Positions 16,445 through 25,160 of a stretch of 64,000 bases of DNA are shown one piece after another; position 1 is the first letter of the stretch; each line of letters starts with the position of its first letter. The stretch spans positions 1 to 64,000 of the forward strand of contig DALZEF010000008.1 in NCBI GenBank assembly GCA_031979385.1, read 5' to 3'. The stretch comes from Timonella sp031979385. Its GTDB lineage: Bacteria; Actinomycetota; Actinomycetes; Actinomycetales; Cellulomonadaceae. A program made the translations under genes and the position numbers. The notes beneath the pieces are model-generated. The model was not told the origin of the DNA. It searched no databases and saw only the letters and a program-made list of their open reading frames with translations.

Positions 16445-17065
16445 TCACTCGAAACGTGAGGCATCCCCTGAACCGTGTCGGACCACTTCGGGAGTACCGT
16501 TTGAGTAGTCGATCACCGTGGTGGGTTCGCTTGTCACCTCACCGGCCTCCACCACGATGTCCAGGACATGGTCAAGTTCATCCTTGATAACCCACCCCTC
16601 ACTCATCGGTTCGGTTTCACCGGGCAGGATCAGAGTTGAGGAGAGGAGCGGTTCACCCAACTCACGCAGGAGTTCCTTGACGAAGGCGTGCTGTGGGATG
16701 CGCACGCCGACGGTCTTCTTCTTGGGGTGCGCAAGACGCCGAGGCACTTCCTTCGTCGCTGGCAGGATGAAGGTGTAGGGGCCCGGCGTCGCCGCCTTGA
16801 TCGCACGGAACGCAGAGTTGTCCAAGACCACCAACTGTCCGAGTTGTGCGAAGTCGGAGCAGATAAGTGTGAAGTGATGCTTGTCGTCGAGGTGCCGGAT
16901 AGTACGGATGCGCTCTGCCCCGGAGTGATTGCCCACTCGGGTGCCGAGCGCGTAGCCGGAGTCGGTGGGGTAGGCGATGACGGCGTCGTTTCGAAGTGCC
17001 TCAACGACCTGCGCTACGAGCCGTGATTGTGGGTCTGTGGGGTGAATATCAAGGAACTTTGCCAT
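16445..17065 (-). CDS. YciO/Sua5/YrdC-type protein
   Basis: 206 residues with the YrdC fold: AVIAYPTDSGYALG, KHHFTLICSDFAQLG, ATPGPYTFILPAT and KTVGVRIPQH. The shape and sequence fit the YciO branch, a paralogue of the TsaC/Sua5 enzyme that forms threonylcarbamoyl-AMP for tRNA t6A; whether this copy performs that reaction is not shown. The ATG follows TAGGCT by 6 bases with no ribosome binding site. Divergent from the ATP-grasp gene. Confidence 0.85.
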   Translation of the reverse strand: MAKFLDIHPTDPQSRLVAQVVEALRNDAVIAYPTDSGYALGTRVGNHSGAERIRTIRHLDDKHHFTLICSDFAQLGQLVVLDNSAFRAIKAATPGPYTFILPATKEVPRRLAHPKKKTVGVRIPQHAFVKELLRELGEPLLSSTLILPGETEPMSEGWVIKDELDHVLDIVVEAGEVTSEPTTVIDYSNGTPEVVRHGSGDASRFE

Positions 17066-17071
17066 GTTTAG

Positions 17072-17077
17072 AGCCTA
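17072..17077 (-). promoter_or_regulatory. Candidate -10 box of the yciO-like gene
   Basis: TAGGCT on the minus strand, 6 bases (CTAAAC) before the ATG at 17065: leaderless pattern. Confidence 0.5.
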
Positions 17078-17138
17078 GTGCGAATCGTCTGCGAGCGAAA
17101 CAGGGCCACGTGTTATGCGCGCTGGGCGTAAGAGAACG

Positions 17139-17144
17139 TATCCT
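17139..17144 (+). promoter_or_regulatory. Candidate -10 box of the ATP-grasp gene
   Basis: TATCCT, 6 bases before the GTG at 17151: leaderless pattern. Confidence 0.5.
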
Positions 17145-17150
17145 TGTGGG

Positions 17151-18050
17151 GTGTCTAATCCTCGTGTAGCCCTAGTAGTCAGTGAACAACACCAATTCCT
17201 AGACCAGAACAACGCTGTTCTGGAGGAAGCCCTTGCACAGTTGGGTGTTGACGCCTCAACACACATCTGGTCCGACAAGTCAGTTGACTGGAGTCAGTTT
17301 GACCTTGTTGTCCTACGTTCCACGTGGGACTATTCCACTCGCCTCGATGAGTTCATTGCGTGGGCGAAGTCGGTTCCGAACCTCCACAACTCCGCGAAGG
17401 CGATTGAGTGGAACACGGACAAGGAATATCTCAAGACCATGGCGGACAAGGGTGTGGAAACCATCCGCACCGTATGGCTCGACCCGAACCGTCACTTCTC
17501 CTCGCAGGCTATTCACACTCGCCTTCCAGCGTTTGGTGACTTCGTTATCAAGTCAACCAAGTCTGCTGGTTCGCAGGGTGTGGCCCGCTATCAGGAGGCC
17601 ACCGCGAAGGCTCGCACCACGGCCATCAACCAGGTGCGTGACATGCTCGCGGCCGGTCATTACGTGATGATCCAGCCGTACCTGTCCAAGGTTGACCAGG
17701 AGGGTGAGACCTCAGTCGTGTTCCTTGACGGCGAGTACTCGCATTCGTTCCTCAAGGGTGCGATGCTTTCGCGCGGTACGGCTCCGTCCGAGATCTATGT
17801 CGAGGAAGAGCTCAAGGACGGCGTTGCCGATGAACGCTTCCTCGATCTTGCTCGCCTAGCTCTCGACGCTGCCCGCGAGATTCTGGGGGAGGAGGGCAAC
17901 TTCCTGTACGCACGCGTTGACATGCTCCCAAACGAGAAGGGCGAGCCAGTCCTTCTCGAGGTCGAGCTTGTGGAGCCGCGTCTGTTCATTCGTCGTCACC
18001 CTGGTGCGGTCGAACGTTATGCTCGTGCGATTGCTGCCCGGGTGAAGTAA
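17151..18050 (+). CDS. ATP-grasp domain protein, glutathione-synthetase/RimK-like
   Basis: 299 residues. N-terminal domain (RVALVVSEQHQFLDQNNAVLEEALAQLG) then ATP-grasp features: FVIKSTKSAGSQGVARY (phosphate loop), YVMIQPYLSKVDQEGETSVVFLDGEYSHSFLKG, and YARVDMLPNEKGEPVLLEVELVEPRLF with the metal-binding acidic residues. Such enzymes ligate a carboxylate to an amine using ATP; substrates here are unknown. Actinobacteria use mycothiol, so a real glutathione synthetase is unlikely. GTG at 17151 is favoured by the -10 box 6 bases upstream. Confidence 0.8.
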   Translation: MSNPRVALVVSEQHQFLDQNNAVLEEALAQLGVDASTHIWSDKSVDWSQFDLVVLRSTWDYSTRLDEFIAWAKSVPNLHNSAKAIEWNTDKEYLKTMADKGVETIRTVWLDPNRHFSSQAIHTRLPAFGDFVIKSTKSAGSQGVARYQEATAKARTTAINQVRDMLAAGHYVMIQPYLSKVDQEGETSVVFLDGEYSHSFLKGAMLSRGTAPSEIYVEEELKDGVADERFLDLARLALDAAREILGEEGNFLYARVDMLPNEKGEPVLLEVELVEPRLFIRRHPGAVERYARAIAARVK

Positions 18051-18067
18051 TCCCAGGTTCGGTAACT

Positions 18068-18109
18068 CGGGGTCTGGGACCGCCCGAAAAGGGGCGGTCC
18101 CAGACCCCG
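18068..18109 (+). terminator. Terminator of the ATP-grasp gene
   Basis: Perfect 18-bp stem CGGGGTCTGGGACCGCCC with a 6-base loop, followed by GTTTGCG. Confidence 0.75.
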
Positions 18110-18295
18110 TTTGCGTCTGCAGCTGCGCGACGAGTCCCACCATGCCGGCCCGGCAGAAGACCCAGCCAGGCTGGGTCCATAGCGGTATGGCAAAGGTGAC
18201 GAATCGCAGCCAATCAGAAAAGGTAGAGTCGTTCCTGTTGCGGGCAGCCGTGTGACACGAAACCCTTGAAGGACCGAATCTGCAAGGGAGCCAGC

Positions 18296-18547
18296 ATGAC
18301 CAGACAAGAAAAGAAGCACCGCAGCCTGCCGTACGACGACGCACTAGGTGAACCACTCGACGGCCGCGATTCGCAGCCCAGCGAACTCGGCGACCAAGAC
18401 TATCCTGAGACGCTCGATGCCGGTGATCCGTTGCGCCACGATTCCAGGTCGCTCGCAGACCGCGGTATGCACGTGGAGTCGGATGGTGAGCTTGGGTATA
18501 TGGAAACCCGCGCCGGCCTGCGCGATGAGGAACGCGATGTGCCTTGA
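18296..18547 (+). CDS. Small acidic hypothetical protein
   Basis: 83 residues, very hydrophilic (SLPYDDALGEPLDGRDSQPSE ... DSRSLADRGMHVESDGELGY). AGGGAG 5 bases before the ATG supports this start. Slightly like DUF5709-type actinobacterial proteins, but I cannot confirm that. Convergent with, and 2 bases from, the ankyrin gene. Confidence 0.65.
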   Translation: MTRQEKKHRSLPYDDALGEPLDGRDSQPSELGDQDYPETLDAGDPLRHDSRSLADRGMHVESDGELGYMETRAGLRDEERDVP

Positions 18548-18549
18548 GA

Positions 18550-18954
18550 CTACCTGCTCAATAATTCGACCATGTCAGTGATGCCGAACTGCTGAGCGAT
18601 GGCGAGAGCCGTATGCGCGCCCGCGTCAGGATCCGCTCCGGCTTCAAGTAGCAGGTCCAAGATCGCTGGGTCATTGCGGAACACCGCGCACGAGATCGCG
18701 GTCTGACCCATTTGATTGACCGCGTCCTTGGGCGCACCCAGTGCAAGGAGCGCACTGACTGCCTCGGGTTGCTGAGCGTATGCCGCGACGATGAGTAGGG
18801 TGTCGCCGCGTGCGTTGGATACGTCGACCGGTACCCCTGACTCGATCATCTCGCGCAACTCTGCGGTACGGCCGGTGCGTGCAAGGTCGAAAACGCCCTC
18901 GATGAAGGTGGATCGTTGGTCTTCTGGCAGGGAGGCAAGGAATGATTCGGTCAT
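18550..18954 (-). CDS. Ankyrin-repeat protein
   Basis: 134 residues with about three ankyrin repeats: GRTAELREMIESGVPVDVSNARGDTLL, AAYAQQPEAVSALLALGAPKDAVNQMGQTAI and AVFRNDPAILDLLLEAGADPDAGAHTAL. A short helical N-terminal cap (SLPEDQRSTFIEGVFDLAR) precedes them. Soluble protein-binding scaffold; partner unknown. The start follows TAACCT by 6 bases with no ribosome binding site. Confidence 0.88.
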   Translation of the reverse strand: MTESFLASLPEDQRSTFIEGVFDLARTGRTAELREMIESGVPVDVSNARGDTLLIVAAYAQQPEAVSALLALGAPKDAVNQMGQTAISCAVFRNDPAILDLLLEAGADPDAGAHTALAIAQQFGITDMVELLSR

Positions 18955-18960
18955 GCTTCT

Positions 18961-18966
18961 AGGTTA
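18961..18966 (-). promoter_or_regulatory. Candidate -10 box of the ankyrin gene
   Basis: TAACCT on the minus strand, 6 bases (AGAAGC) before the ATG: leaderless pattern. Confidence 0.5.
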
Positions 18967-19012
18967 CGTTGCATGCTTGGTGCCCGGGCTTTTTTCATTG
19001 ACGACGATTCGG

Positions 19013-19723
19013 TCACGTCTGCTGTTCTGTCGTCTCATCCGTGGCGAGGTGGCGTTCGAGACCATCGAGGATCAGTTCCATCCCGGTCTCAAACTCCGCA
19101 GCGAACGAGTACTCACCGGTGAACATGAGTTCTCGCGCCATGCGTGCCAGATGTGGTAGTTCCACCGGATCAGGTGCGATCTCGGCAGCCAACTCGTTTT
19201 CGTGTCCCATTCCCGGCTCGAACGGCAGGTTCACTTCGGTGAGCACGAATCCATAGATGTAAGCGTCAAGGATCGAGAACGCATGCGAGGCCATCCGTAT
19301 CGAGAACACCGTCAGTAGTGAGCCGAGCACCGCGTCATGGTGGCGCAGGAGCGCACCGTTCGCATTGCGTCGGGACTCGATCATGCCGAGAGCCCAGGGA
19401 TGCCTCGACAACACCTCGTGAAGCGAAGCAGCTCGCTTGGTCATCTCGAGGCGCCAATGACCTTTGGCGTTGGGGAGATAGAACTTGGCCGCAACCCAGT
19501 GCGCAAGTTCGTCGAGTACCGCTTCTTTGTTCTTCACGTGGTGGTATAGCGACATGGCCTCGACGCCAAGTTCCTTTGCTATGGTGCGCATGCTGACGGC
19601 ATCTAGCCCACTGCTATCGGCAACTCGAACGGCGGCTTCAACGATCCGATCCCTGCTGAGCGGGGTGCTCGGGGATGGCTTGCGTCCTCTTGCCTGGGTT
19701 GTTGTCTTAACTGTTGCATTCAT
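19013..19723 (-). CDS. TetR family transcriptional regulator
   Basis: 236 residues. Helix-turn-helix at residues 24-70 (LSRDRIVEAAVRVADSSGLDAVSMRTIAKELGVEAMSLYHHVKNKEAVLDELA) and a C-terminal domain of the TetR_C_1 type with LSRHPWALGMIESR. Divergent from the oxidoreductase gene with 56 bases between starts that contain CTTACAACTGTAAG and a further TGTAAG, so it most likely represses that gene and itself. Confidence 0.9.
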   Translation of the reverse strand: MNATVKTTTQARGRKPSPSTPLSRDRIVEAAVRVADSSGLDAVSMRTIAKELGVEAMSLYHHVKNKEAVLDELAHWVAAKFYLPNAKGHWRLEMTKRAASLHEVLSRHPWALGMIESRRNANGALLRHHDAVLGSLLTVFSIRMASHAFSILDAYIYGFVLTEVNLPFEPGMGHENELAAEIAPDPVELPHLARMARELMFTGEYSFAAEFETGMELILDGLERHLATDETTEQQT

Positions 19724-19754
19724 ACACCTGTAAGACTACACTCCGAGTAAGGAA

Positions 19755-19768
19755 CTTACAACTGTAAG
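19755..19768. promoter_or_regulatory. Candidate TetR operator
   Basis: CTTACA-AC-TGTAAG, a perfect inverted repeat in the short divergent intergenic region; another TGTAAG half-site is at 19729. Confidence 0.55.
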
Positions 19769-19779
19769 GATGGAGAGTC

Positions 19780-20727
19780 ATGAAGGCAGCAGTCGTAGAG
19801 AGATACGGGTCGCCAGAGCAGGTAAAGATCGTTGAACTCCCCAAGCCGATAGTGGGACCTAGGGAAGTGCTCGTGCGAGTCGAGGCCGTCGCTGTCACTT
19901 CGGGCGATGCGCGCATGCGCTCCGGACACTTCCCCAAAGGATTTGGTGTTCCCGCTCGGCTGGCGATCGGAGTGCGCGGACCTCGCCAGAAGGTGCTGGG
20001 CACGGCATTCTCCGGTGTGATTGAACAGGTTGGCGCGCAGGTTACTGGTTTCAACCCTAGTGATGAAGTCACCGGGATGAATGGTGCCCGTATGGGCGCA
20101 CACGCACAGTACGCCGCGATACGCCCCAGAGCGATGGCGCTCAAACCTGAAAAGGTCAGCCACTCGGATGCCGCTGGAACCGTCTTCGGCGGCACAACAG
20201 CGCTACATTTCCTCCGCGACCGAGTCGCAAAGGGCTCTCGCTTGCTCGTGAACGGTGCGAGCGGCGCAGTCGGAACGAGTGCCGTCCAGGTCGCGGCACT
20301 ACTCGGTGCAGAGGTCACTGCGGTAACGAGCGTCCGAAACCAAGATCTCGTCACCCAACTCGGTGCAACCCATGTCATCGACTATGAGACATCTCCCATT
20401 CACTCTCTCTCCGAGACCTTTGATGTCGTATTCGATACCGTCGGCAATATCGACCGGAGGAATGGCCTGCACCTTGTGGGGGAGCAGGGGGTCGTGATCC
20501 TCGCCGCTGCGAACCTTGCGGACACCATTCGGGCGGGAGGTAGGGTGCTCGCCGGGAGTGCCACTGAACGAGCCGAGGACATCGCCCAACTGCTCCAACT
20601 TCTTGGCGAGCGGAAGCTTGATCCGGTTACCGAAGTGCTCGGAGGCTTCGATGCAATAGTGGAGGCCTATCGGCGAGTCGACTCCGGTCGCAAGGTGGGC
20701 AACGTGGTAGTACAGCCGTGGGCATGA
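19780..20727 (+). CDS. NAD(P)-dependent medium-chain oxidoreductase (quinone reductase type)
   Basis: 315 residues. N-terminal GroES-like domain (MKAAVVERYGSPEQVKIVELPKP, VLVRVEAVAVTSGDARMRSG), then a Rossmann domain with LLVNGASGAVGTSAVQVAALLGAEVTAV. It lacks the structural and catalytic zinc cysteines, so it belongs to the zinc-free quinone reductase-like branch. GGAG precedes the ATG. Probably induced when the divergent TetR regulator binds its ligand. Substrate unknown. Confidence 0.9.
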   Translation: MKAAVVERYGSPEQVKIVELPKPIVGPREVLVRVEAVAVTSGDARMRSGHFPKGFGVPARLAIGVRGPRQKVLGTAFSGVIEQVGAQVTGFNPSDEVTGMNGARMGAHAQYAAIRPRAMALKPEKVSHSDAAGTVFGGTTALHFLRDRVAKGSRLLVNGASGAVGTSAVQVAALLGAEVTAVTSVRNQDLVTQLGATHVIDYETSPIHSLSETFDVVFDTVGNIDRRNGLHLVGEQGVVILAAANLADTIRAGGRVLAGSATERAEDIAQLLQLLGERKLDPVTEVLGGFDAIVEAYRRVDSGRKVGNVVVQPWA

Positions 20728-20899
20728 ACGATACCGGAGTGCACTTGACCTGTGCGGTATGCAAGACCGGGTGTTCTTAGGGCACATAGCCGGGGTCTAG
20801 GCGCCGTGTGAGCGTGACCGAGAAGTTGAGATACGAAACGCAACGGTAAATATGCTGTCTGATTCCCATTCCTTTTCGGGGGGACAAGTGGGTGGGGCT

Positions 20900-21241
20900 C
20901 AGCGTGTCGGATAGTTCACTCTTAAAACGGCGAGGGCCAGCGGCGAGAGCGTGGGCGACAATCGGCCCAGCGAACACATGCACCGAATACTGTTCCGCAG
21001 CAGCGGCGAGCCGGAGTATCTCATCTGTAGAGCGGGTGATTGGGCGGATCTCGACCACATCTGGTCTGCCCTGCGTAAGGGTTGCGGTCTTTTCAAACGC
21101 AGCCGAACGCACACGGGCAAGCACCTCTAATGCGCCACCGTCTTTAATGATCACGTTCAACTTTGCCGCGGTGCTGTTTATCGTGCCCGAGAGCAGCGCG
21201 TCACCGGACTGGTATGTGACGGGGAGTGGGCAGCACCCCAT
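20900..21241 (-). pseudogene. Remnant of a heavy-metal P-type ATPase
   Basis: Minus strand reads SGDALLSGTINSTAA (A domain) joined straight to DGGALEVLARVRSAAFEKTATLTQGRPDVVEI and DEILRLAAAAEQYSVHVFA. The membrane segment with the CPx motif is missing, the phosphorylation Asp of DKTGTLT is Glu, and Gly is Ala; the end degenerates. A dead fragment left of the intact metal ATPase. Edges approximate. Confidence 0.75.
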
Positions 21242-21308
21242 GCATGGGTCGACGCTCCGTGCCGCGTTGAGGCTGAGGAACTGCCATCACCCTGCGAGTC
21301 CTTCTTCT

Positions 21309-22025
21309 TCACGAGTTTGTTGAGAGCATGCTCAGTGCGTCGATGTCGGTGATCGTGATCTTGCCTCGGGGTCCTTGTGTGATCACGCCCGAGTCGCTGA
21401 GATGGCGCAGCTGTCGACTCAACGATTCCGGGGTGGTGTCCAGCAATGAGGCAATATCCTTCTTCGCCAATGGCAGCAAGATCTCCGGGTAGATCCCTGA
21501 TCCATGCCGCGTGGGCAAAGTCAGCAGATAGCTTGCGAGTCTGGAGGTGACATCTCCCAAAACGACAGAGGCCAATCGTTCTTCGGTTTCTCCTAGACGC
21601 TGGCTGACACTCTCCAGCATTCGCAACCCGATACTCGGGTGTTTCTCCACGAGGCGACCGAGATCAGCATGATGGAAGACACATAATTGTGCTGGTTCGA
21701 GTGCGGTCGCTTCATGATCAGGACGGGCACCGCTGAGAAACGCTGACTCTCCGATGAAGTCCCCGGCGCCGAGCACCCGAATGATCTGTTCATGCCCGTC
21801 GGGGCTCGTTCGCGAGATCTTGACTCGGCCAGTGTGCACCACCATCATTTGCGAAATGTTCGAGCCTGCCGAGTACACTCGTTCAGTGCGATCGAGCAGT
21901 GTCGGGCGTGCCACCCGGGCGACCTCGAGCTGTTGTTCGTGCGTGAGCCCGCGAAAGAGCGGAACCCGTGCCACGCAGAGTTCTTCGGTGCGAGCTGTGT
22001 CCACGGCTAGCAGCGGCATAATCAT
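21309..22025 (-). CDS. Crp/Fnr family transcriptional regulator
   Basis: 238 residues. Cyclic-nucleotide-binding-like domain (LFRGLTHEQQLEVARVARPTLLDRTERVYSAGSNISQMMVVHTGRVKI ... GAGDFIGESAFLSG) and a C-terminal winged helix with LLPLAKKDIASLLDTTPESLSRQLRHLSDSGVI. It lacks an Fnr cysteine cluster; Cys near residue 17 and one later are isolated. AGGAGG lies 3 bases before this ATG and 9 before the ATG at 22019, so either may start translation. Neighbouring metal ATPase genes suggest a metal- or stress-linked role (inference). Confidence 0.88.
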   Translation of the reverse strand: MIMPLLAVDTARTEELCVARVPLFRGLTHEQQLEVARVARPTLLDRTERVYSAGSNISQMMVVHTGRVKISRTSPDGHEQIIRVLGAGDFIGESAFLSGARPDHEATALEPAQLCVFHHADLGRLVEKHPSIGLRMLESVSQRLGETEERLASVVLGDVTSRLASYLLTLPTRHGSGIYPEILLPLAKKDIASLLDTTPESLSRQLRHLSDSGVITQGPRGKITITDIDALSMLSTNS

Positions 22026-22188
22026 AGGCCTCCTCTCCCTCACTAGTATGGCAGCATGCGATATTCCGTGAGCCGTATGAGTTACGCGAGTACTCTGAAT
22101 GCTACGCGTTCGGGCGCATATGTTGGAGTGTCCTCAGGTTCGTGCGGCCCTCCCATGGTCCTCATGTTTTTTCTGGGACTTTGCTCTG

Positions 22189-24213
22189 TTAGCGCTCGGC
22201 AACTGCCGGTTCAGTCGTGCGGCTGGGTGTGCGTTCGGATTTCGGCATGGTTGTGGCACCTTGTGTGTTGCGCAGCAGTCGCATCGCATTGAGAATCACC
22301 ACAAGTACTGACCCTTCGTGCATAAGCATCCCGATTGCCATGGTCACGTCTCCGGCGAAAACGCCGACCAGGAGGAGAACCACGGTAGTCAGTGCGATGA
22401 TGATGTTCTGTCGCATCACACTCACCGTGCGTTTAGCGAGTCGGATCGCCTCGGGCAGTTTCAGGAGGTTGTCTCCCATCAGGGCGATGTCTGCGGTTTC
22501 GACCGCCACGGCAGACCCGGCAGCCCCCATTGCTACCCCGATGTCTGCTGTTGCCAGCGCAGGAGCATCATTCACCCCGTCACCGACCATCGCGACGGTG
22601 TGGCCCTCGCGTTGCATCTGGGCGACGGCATCCAGTTTATCTTCGGGCAGCAGCGACGCATGAATCTCATCAGTCCCAACAGCCCGCCCAATGGCCTCTG
22701 CCACGAGCCGAGTGTCGCCGGTGAGCATCACGACCTTCTTTACCCCGGCCGCGTGCAAGCGTCGGATTGTTTCGGGAGCATCCTCCCGGACGGTATCGGC
22801 AACACCGATCACACCGATCACTGCGTCGCCCACGGCGACGATCATGGGGGTCTTGCCGGCAGCGGCCAACTCATCAGCGACCACCGCTGAACCCGCGTCG
22901 TCCGTGATGCCGTATTGCGTGAGTAGCGGCGCGTTTCCGATGAGCACCCGTTTGCCGTCGACGTCGACCACAATCCCCTTGCCGATCACCGGGGTGACGG
23001 TGCCTGGGATCCCGTCAGGGGCGACGCCTTCATCTCGTGCGGTGTCAAGGATCGGGCGGGCCAGCGGGTGCTCGGATCCAGCTTCTGCAGCGGCAGCCCA
23101 GCGCAGCACATCGCTCCGCTTCTGAGCCGGATCGAGCACGATGATATCCGTCAATTTCGGCCTACCCTCGGTGAGGGTGCCGGTCTTATCGACCGCGACG
23201 GCCGAGATCTTCGCCGATGTCTCTAGGTACTCGCCACCCTTGATGAGGATGCCATTGCGGGCGGAGCGGCCGATTCCAGCGACGATCGCCACCGGAATCG
23301 AAATCACCAACGCACCGGGGCAACCGATGACCAGCAGGGTCAGCGCAAGCACGACGTCACCAGAAATGAGACCGGCAACCAAAGCAAGCACCATCACCGC
23401 GGGCGTGTACCACTTTGAGAAGCGGTCGATGAAAGCCTGGGTTTTGGCCTTCGCATCCTGCGCCTCTTCGACTCGCTGGATGATGCGCGCGAGAGTCGTG
23501 TCTGCGCCGATCCCTGTTGCCAACACCTGAAGGAATCCGCTTCGCGAGATCGTGCCGGCAAACACATGATCTGATGTGGTTTTCTCAACCGGTATGGATT
23601 CGCCGGTGATCGAGGCCTCGTCGATTGCGCCGGCGCCCGATACCACCTGCCCATCGACGGGGACTTTCGCGCCGTTTTTGACCAGCACGATCTCGCCCAT
23701 GCGCACGTGACTTGCGGGGATCTCGACCTGGTCACCGTCGCGAAGCACAACCGCGGTGTCGGGTGCTACCGCCACGAGGGTGGCGAGTGCCGCACGTGTC
23801 TTGTTCATCGTGCCTGCTTCGAGTGCGTGACCAATAGCGAACAAGAAGGTGACCGCGGCCGCCTCCCAGAAGTTCCCGATGATGGTCGCACCAAAGGCCG
23901 CGATCGCTACGAGTAGATCGATGCTGATGAACTTCACCATCAGGGCACGGAACGCTTTCACCACGATGCCGTAGCCGGCGACGATCGCCGCCGCGAGCAT
24001 GAATGCATTGGCGAGCGTGAAGACATGCCCCGATCCGTGGGCGTGTTCGCCTGCGTCGATCCACCATTGCGGGCCGACGGTGGTATTCCACACCCCGCTG
24101 AATAGTTGTTCGACGCTGAAGGAAGCAAGGATCAGGATGCCAGAAACAACTGGAATGAACCAGTTGCCTCGTCTCCATGTTTGGAAAGCTGTCACGATGC
24201 CGCCGTCTTTCAA
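22189..24213 (-). CDS. Heavy-metal-translocating P1B-type ATPase
   Basis: 674-residue membrane pump. Features: N-terminal helices (residues 18-35, 65-86, 95-130), TGES at 203-206, the transmembrane metal motif CPG at 298-300 instead of CPC, DKTGTLT at 342-348, SEHPLA with the P1B-specific HP near 382, and GDGVNDAP. No N-terminal HMA domain in this protein; a separate HMA protein is encoded just upstream. Metal not predictable from CPG alone. TTG start, with GTG at 24195 as an alternative; neither has a clear ribosome binding site. Confidence 0.92.
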   Translation of the reverse strand: MKDGGIVTAFQTWRRGNWFIPVVSGILILASFSVEQLFSGVWNTTVGPQWWIDAGEHAHGSGHVFTLANAFMLAAAIVAGYGIVVKAFRALMVKFISIDLLVAIAAFGATIIGNFWEAAAVTFLFAIGHALEAGTMNKTRAALATLVAVAPDTAVVLRDGDQVEIPASHVRMGEIVLVKNGAKVPVDGQVVSGAGAIDEASITGESIPVEKTTSDHVFAGTISRSGFLQVLATGIGADTTLARIIQRVEEAQDAKAKTQAFIDRFSKWYTPAVMVLALVAGLISGDVVLALTLLVIGCPGALVISIPVAIVAGIGRSARNGILIKGGEYLETSAKISAVAVDKTGTLTEGRPKLTDIIVLDPAQKRSDVLRWAAAAEAGSEHPLARPILDTARDEGVAPDGIPGTVTPVIGKGIVVDVDGKRVLIGNAPLLTQYGITDDAGSAVVADELAAAGKTPMIVAVGDAVIGVIGVADTVREDAPETIRRLHAAGVKKVVMLTGDTRLVAEAIGRAVGTDEIHASLLPEDKLDAVAQMQREGHTVAMVGDGVNDAPALATADIGVAMGAAGSAVAVETADIALMGDNLLKLPEAIRLAKRTVSVMRQNIIIALTTVVLLLVGVFAGDVTMAIGMLMHEGSVLVVILNAMRLLRNTQGATTMPKSERTPSRTTEPAVAER

Positions 24214-24228
24214 ATCAGAAGGTGAGTG

Positions 24229-24465
24229 TCAGAATGCCGAGGCCTTGGATTTATATCCGGCCTTGTCGACGGCGGCAATCAGGTCATCGACCGACGTCGT
24301 GGCTTCGTCGTGGTCAACCTCGATGCGTCCGGACGCAAAATGGACCTTCACACCCTCGACACCGTCGAGGCGTCCGATCTGCTTCTCGATCTTGGTGACA
24401 CACGAGGGGCAAGAAAATCCCTCAGCACGCAGGAGAGTGTGGGTGGTATCAGTCGTGTTGCTCAT
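24229..24465 (-). CDS. Heavy-metal-associated (HMA) domain chaperone
   Basis: 78 residues with a single HMA fold: GFSCPSCVTKIEKQIGRLDGVEGVKVHFASGRIEVDHD, the metal-binding CxxC being CPSC. Fifteen bases upstream of the P1B-ATPase, so almost certainly cotranscribed and handing metal to it; together they correspond to an ATPase whose metal-binding domain is on a separate polypeptide. RBS AAAGG present. Confidence 0.9.
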   Translation of the reverse strand: MSNTTDTTHTLLRAEGFSCPSCVTKIEKQIGRLDGVEGVKVHFASGRIEVDHDEATTSVDDLIAAVDKAGYKSKASAF

Positions 24466-24668
24466 CGGGAGCCCTTTCTCGTTACCCTACAGGGGGTGTG
24501 ACCGGGATGTTTTCCTGGTCTATGCATCTAAGGATATGGGCGAGCTCGGGTCTTGGCCTTGATGCAGATCAAGTCACGGGTTTCTGCGCGAGCGTAATGA
24601 CGTAGGGCCGTCGCGGATCCGCGTACTGTGTCACGATTTTGAGGCCTGCAGCGGTGCTGACCTCAGCG

Positions 24669-24845
24669 TTCACTCCCAAAGCCTTCCGCAAGGCCGTCGC
24701 AACGGCCATTGACCGCGGTGCTTACTTGCGTCTAGCGTCACAACAGTTGGGTCATGCCGACGATCTCGTGACGCGCCGGCACTACATCGAGGCAGAAGTG
24801 ACGGTGGTGGATGCTTCTGCTCACCTGCGCGGATTCGAGTTCTGA
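24669..24845 (+). pseudogene. C-terminal remnant of a tyrosine recombinase (integrase)
   Basis: Reads TPKAFRKAVATAIDRGAYLRLAS then QQLGHADDLVTRRHYIEAE: the FRK Arg, LGH and HYI Tyr positions of phage/ICE integrases. Everything upstream of the last 60 residues is missing. It ends 80 bases from tRNA-Arg, the usual attachment position for such elements. Confidence 0.8.
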
Positions 24846-24877
24846 AAAAGGTCGGTAAGTGGTCGGTCGACGCGAAA

Positions 24878-24910
24878 AGAGCAGGTTTCCGATTATTGGA
24901 AACCTGCTCT
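24878..24910 (-). terminator. Terminator of tRNA-Arg
   Basis: Stem AGAGCAGGTTTCC with 7-base loop, downstream of the tRNA on the minus strand, followed by TTTTCGCG. Confidence 0.75.
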
Positions 24911-24924
24911 CATCTGGTTAAACG

Positions 24925-24998
24925 CGCCCCCGACAGGATTCGAACCTGCGACCTAGGGATTAGAAGGCCCTCGCTCTATCCAACTGAGCTACGGAGGC
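24925..24998 (-). tRNA. tRNA-Arg (anticodon UCU)
   Basis: Acceptor GCCTCCG/CGGGGGC, D-arm TAGCTCAGTTGGATAGAG, anticodon loop CCTTCTAAT with TCT, T-arm GCAGGTTCGAATCCTGT. Confidence 0.95.
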
Positions 24999-25160
24999 AC
25001 ATTGATTCTAGTGGATAAGCTGGCGTGAATCCGAATCGACCCGTTGAGTGAGGGATGCGCCATTCACATATCGTGGTGCAGGCCCACCGGTCGTATAAGT
25101 GCTTAAGTATGGCGGTTAACGCGCCGAAATATTCTGTGCAAGCATATGCAAGGAGCGCCC

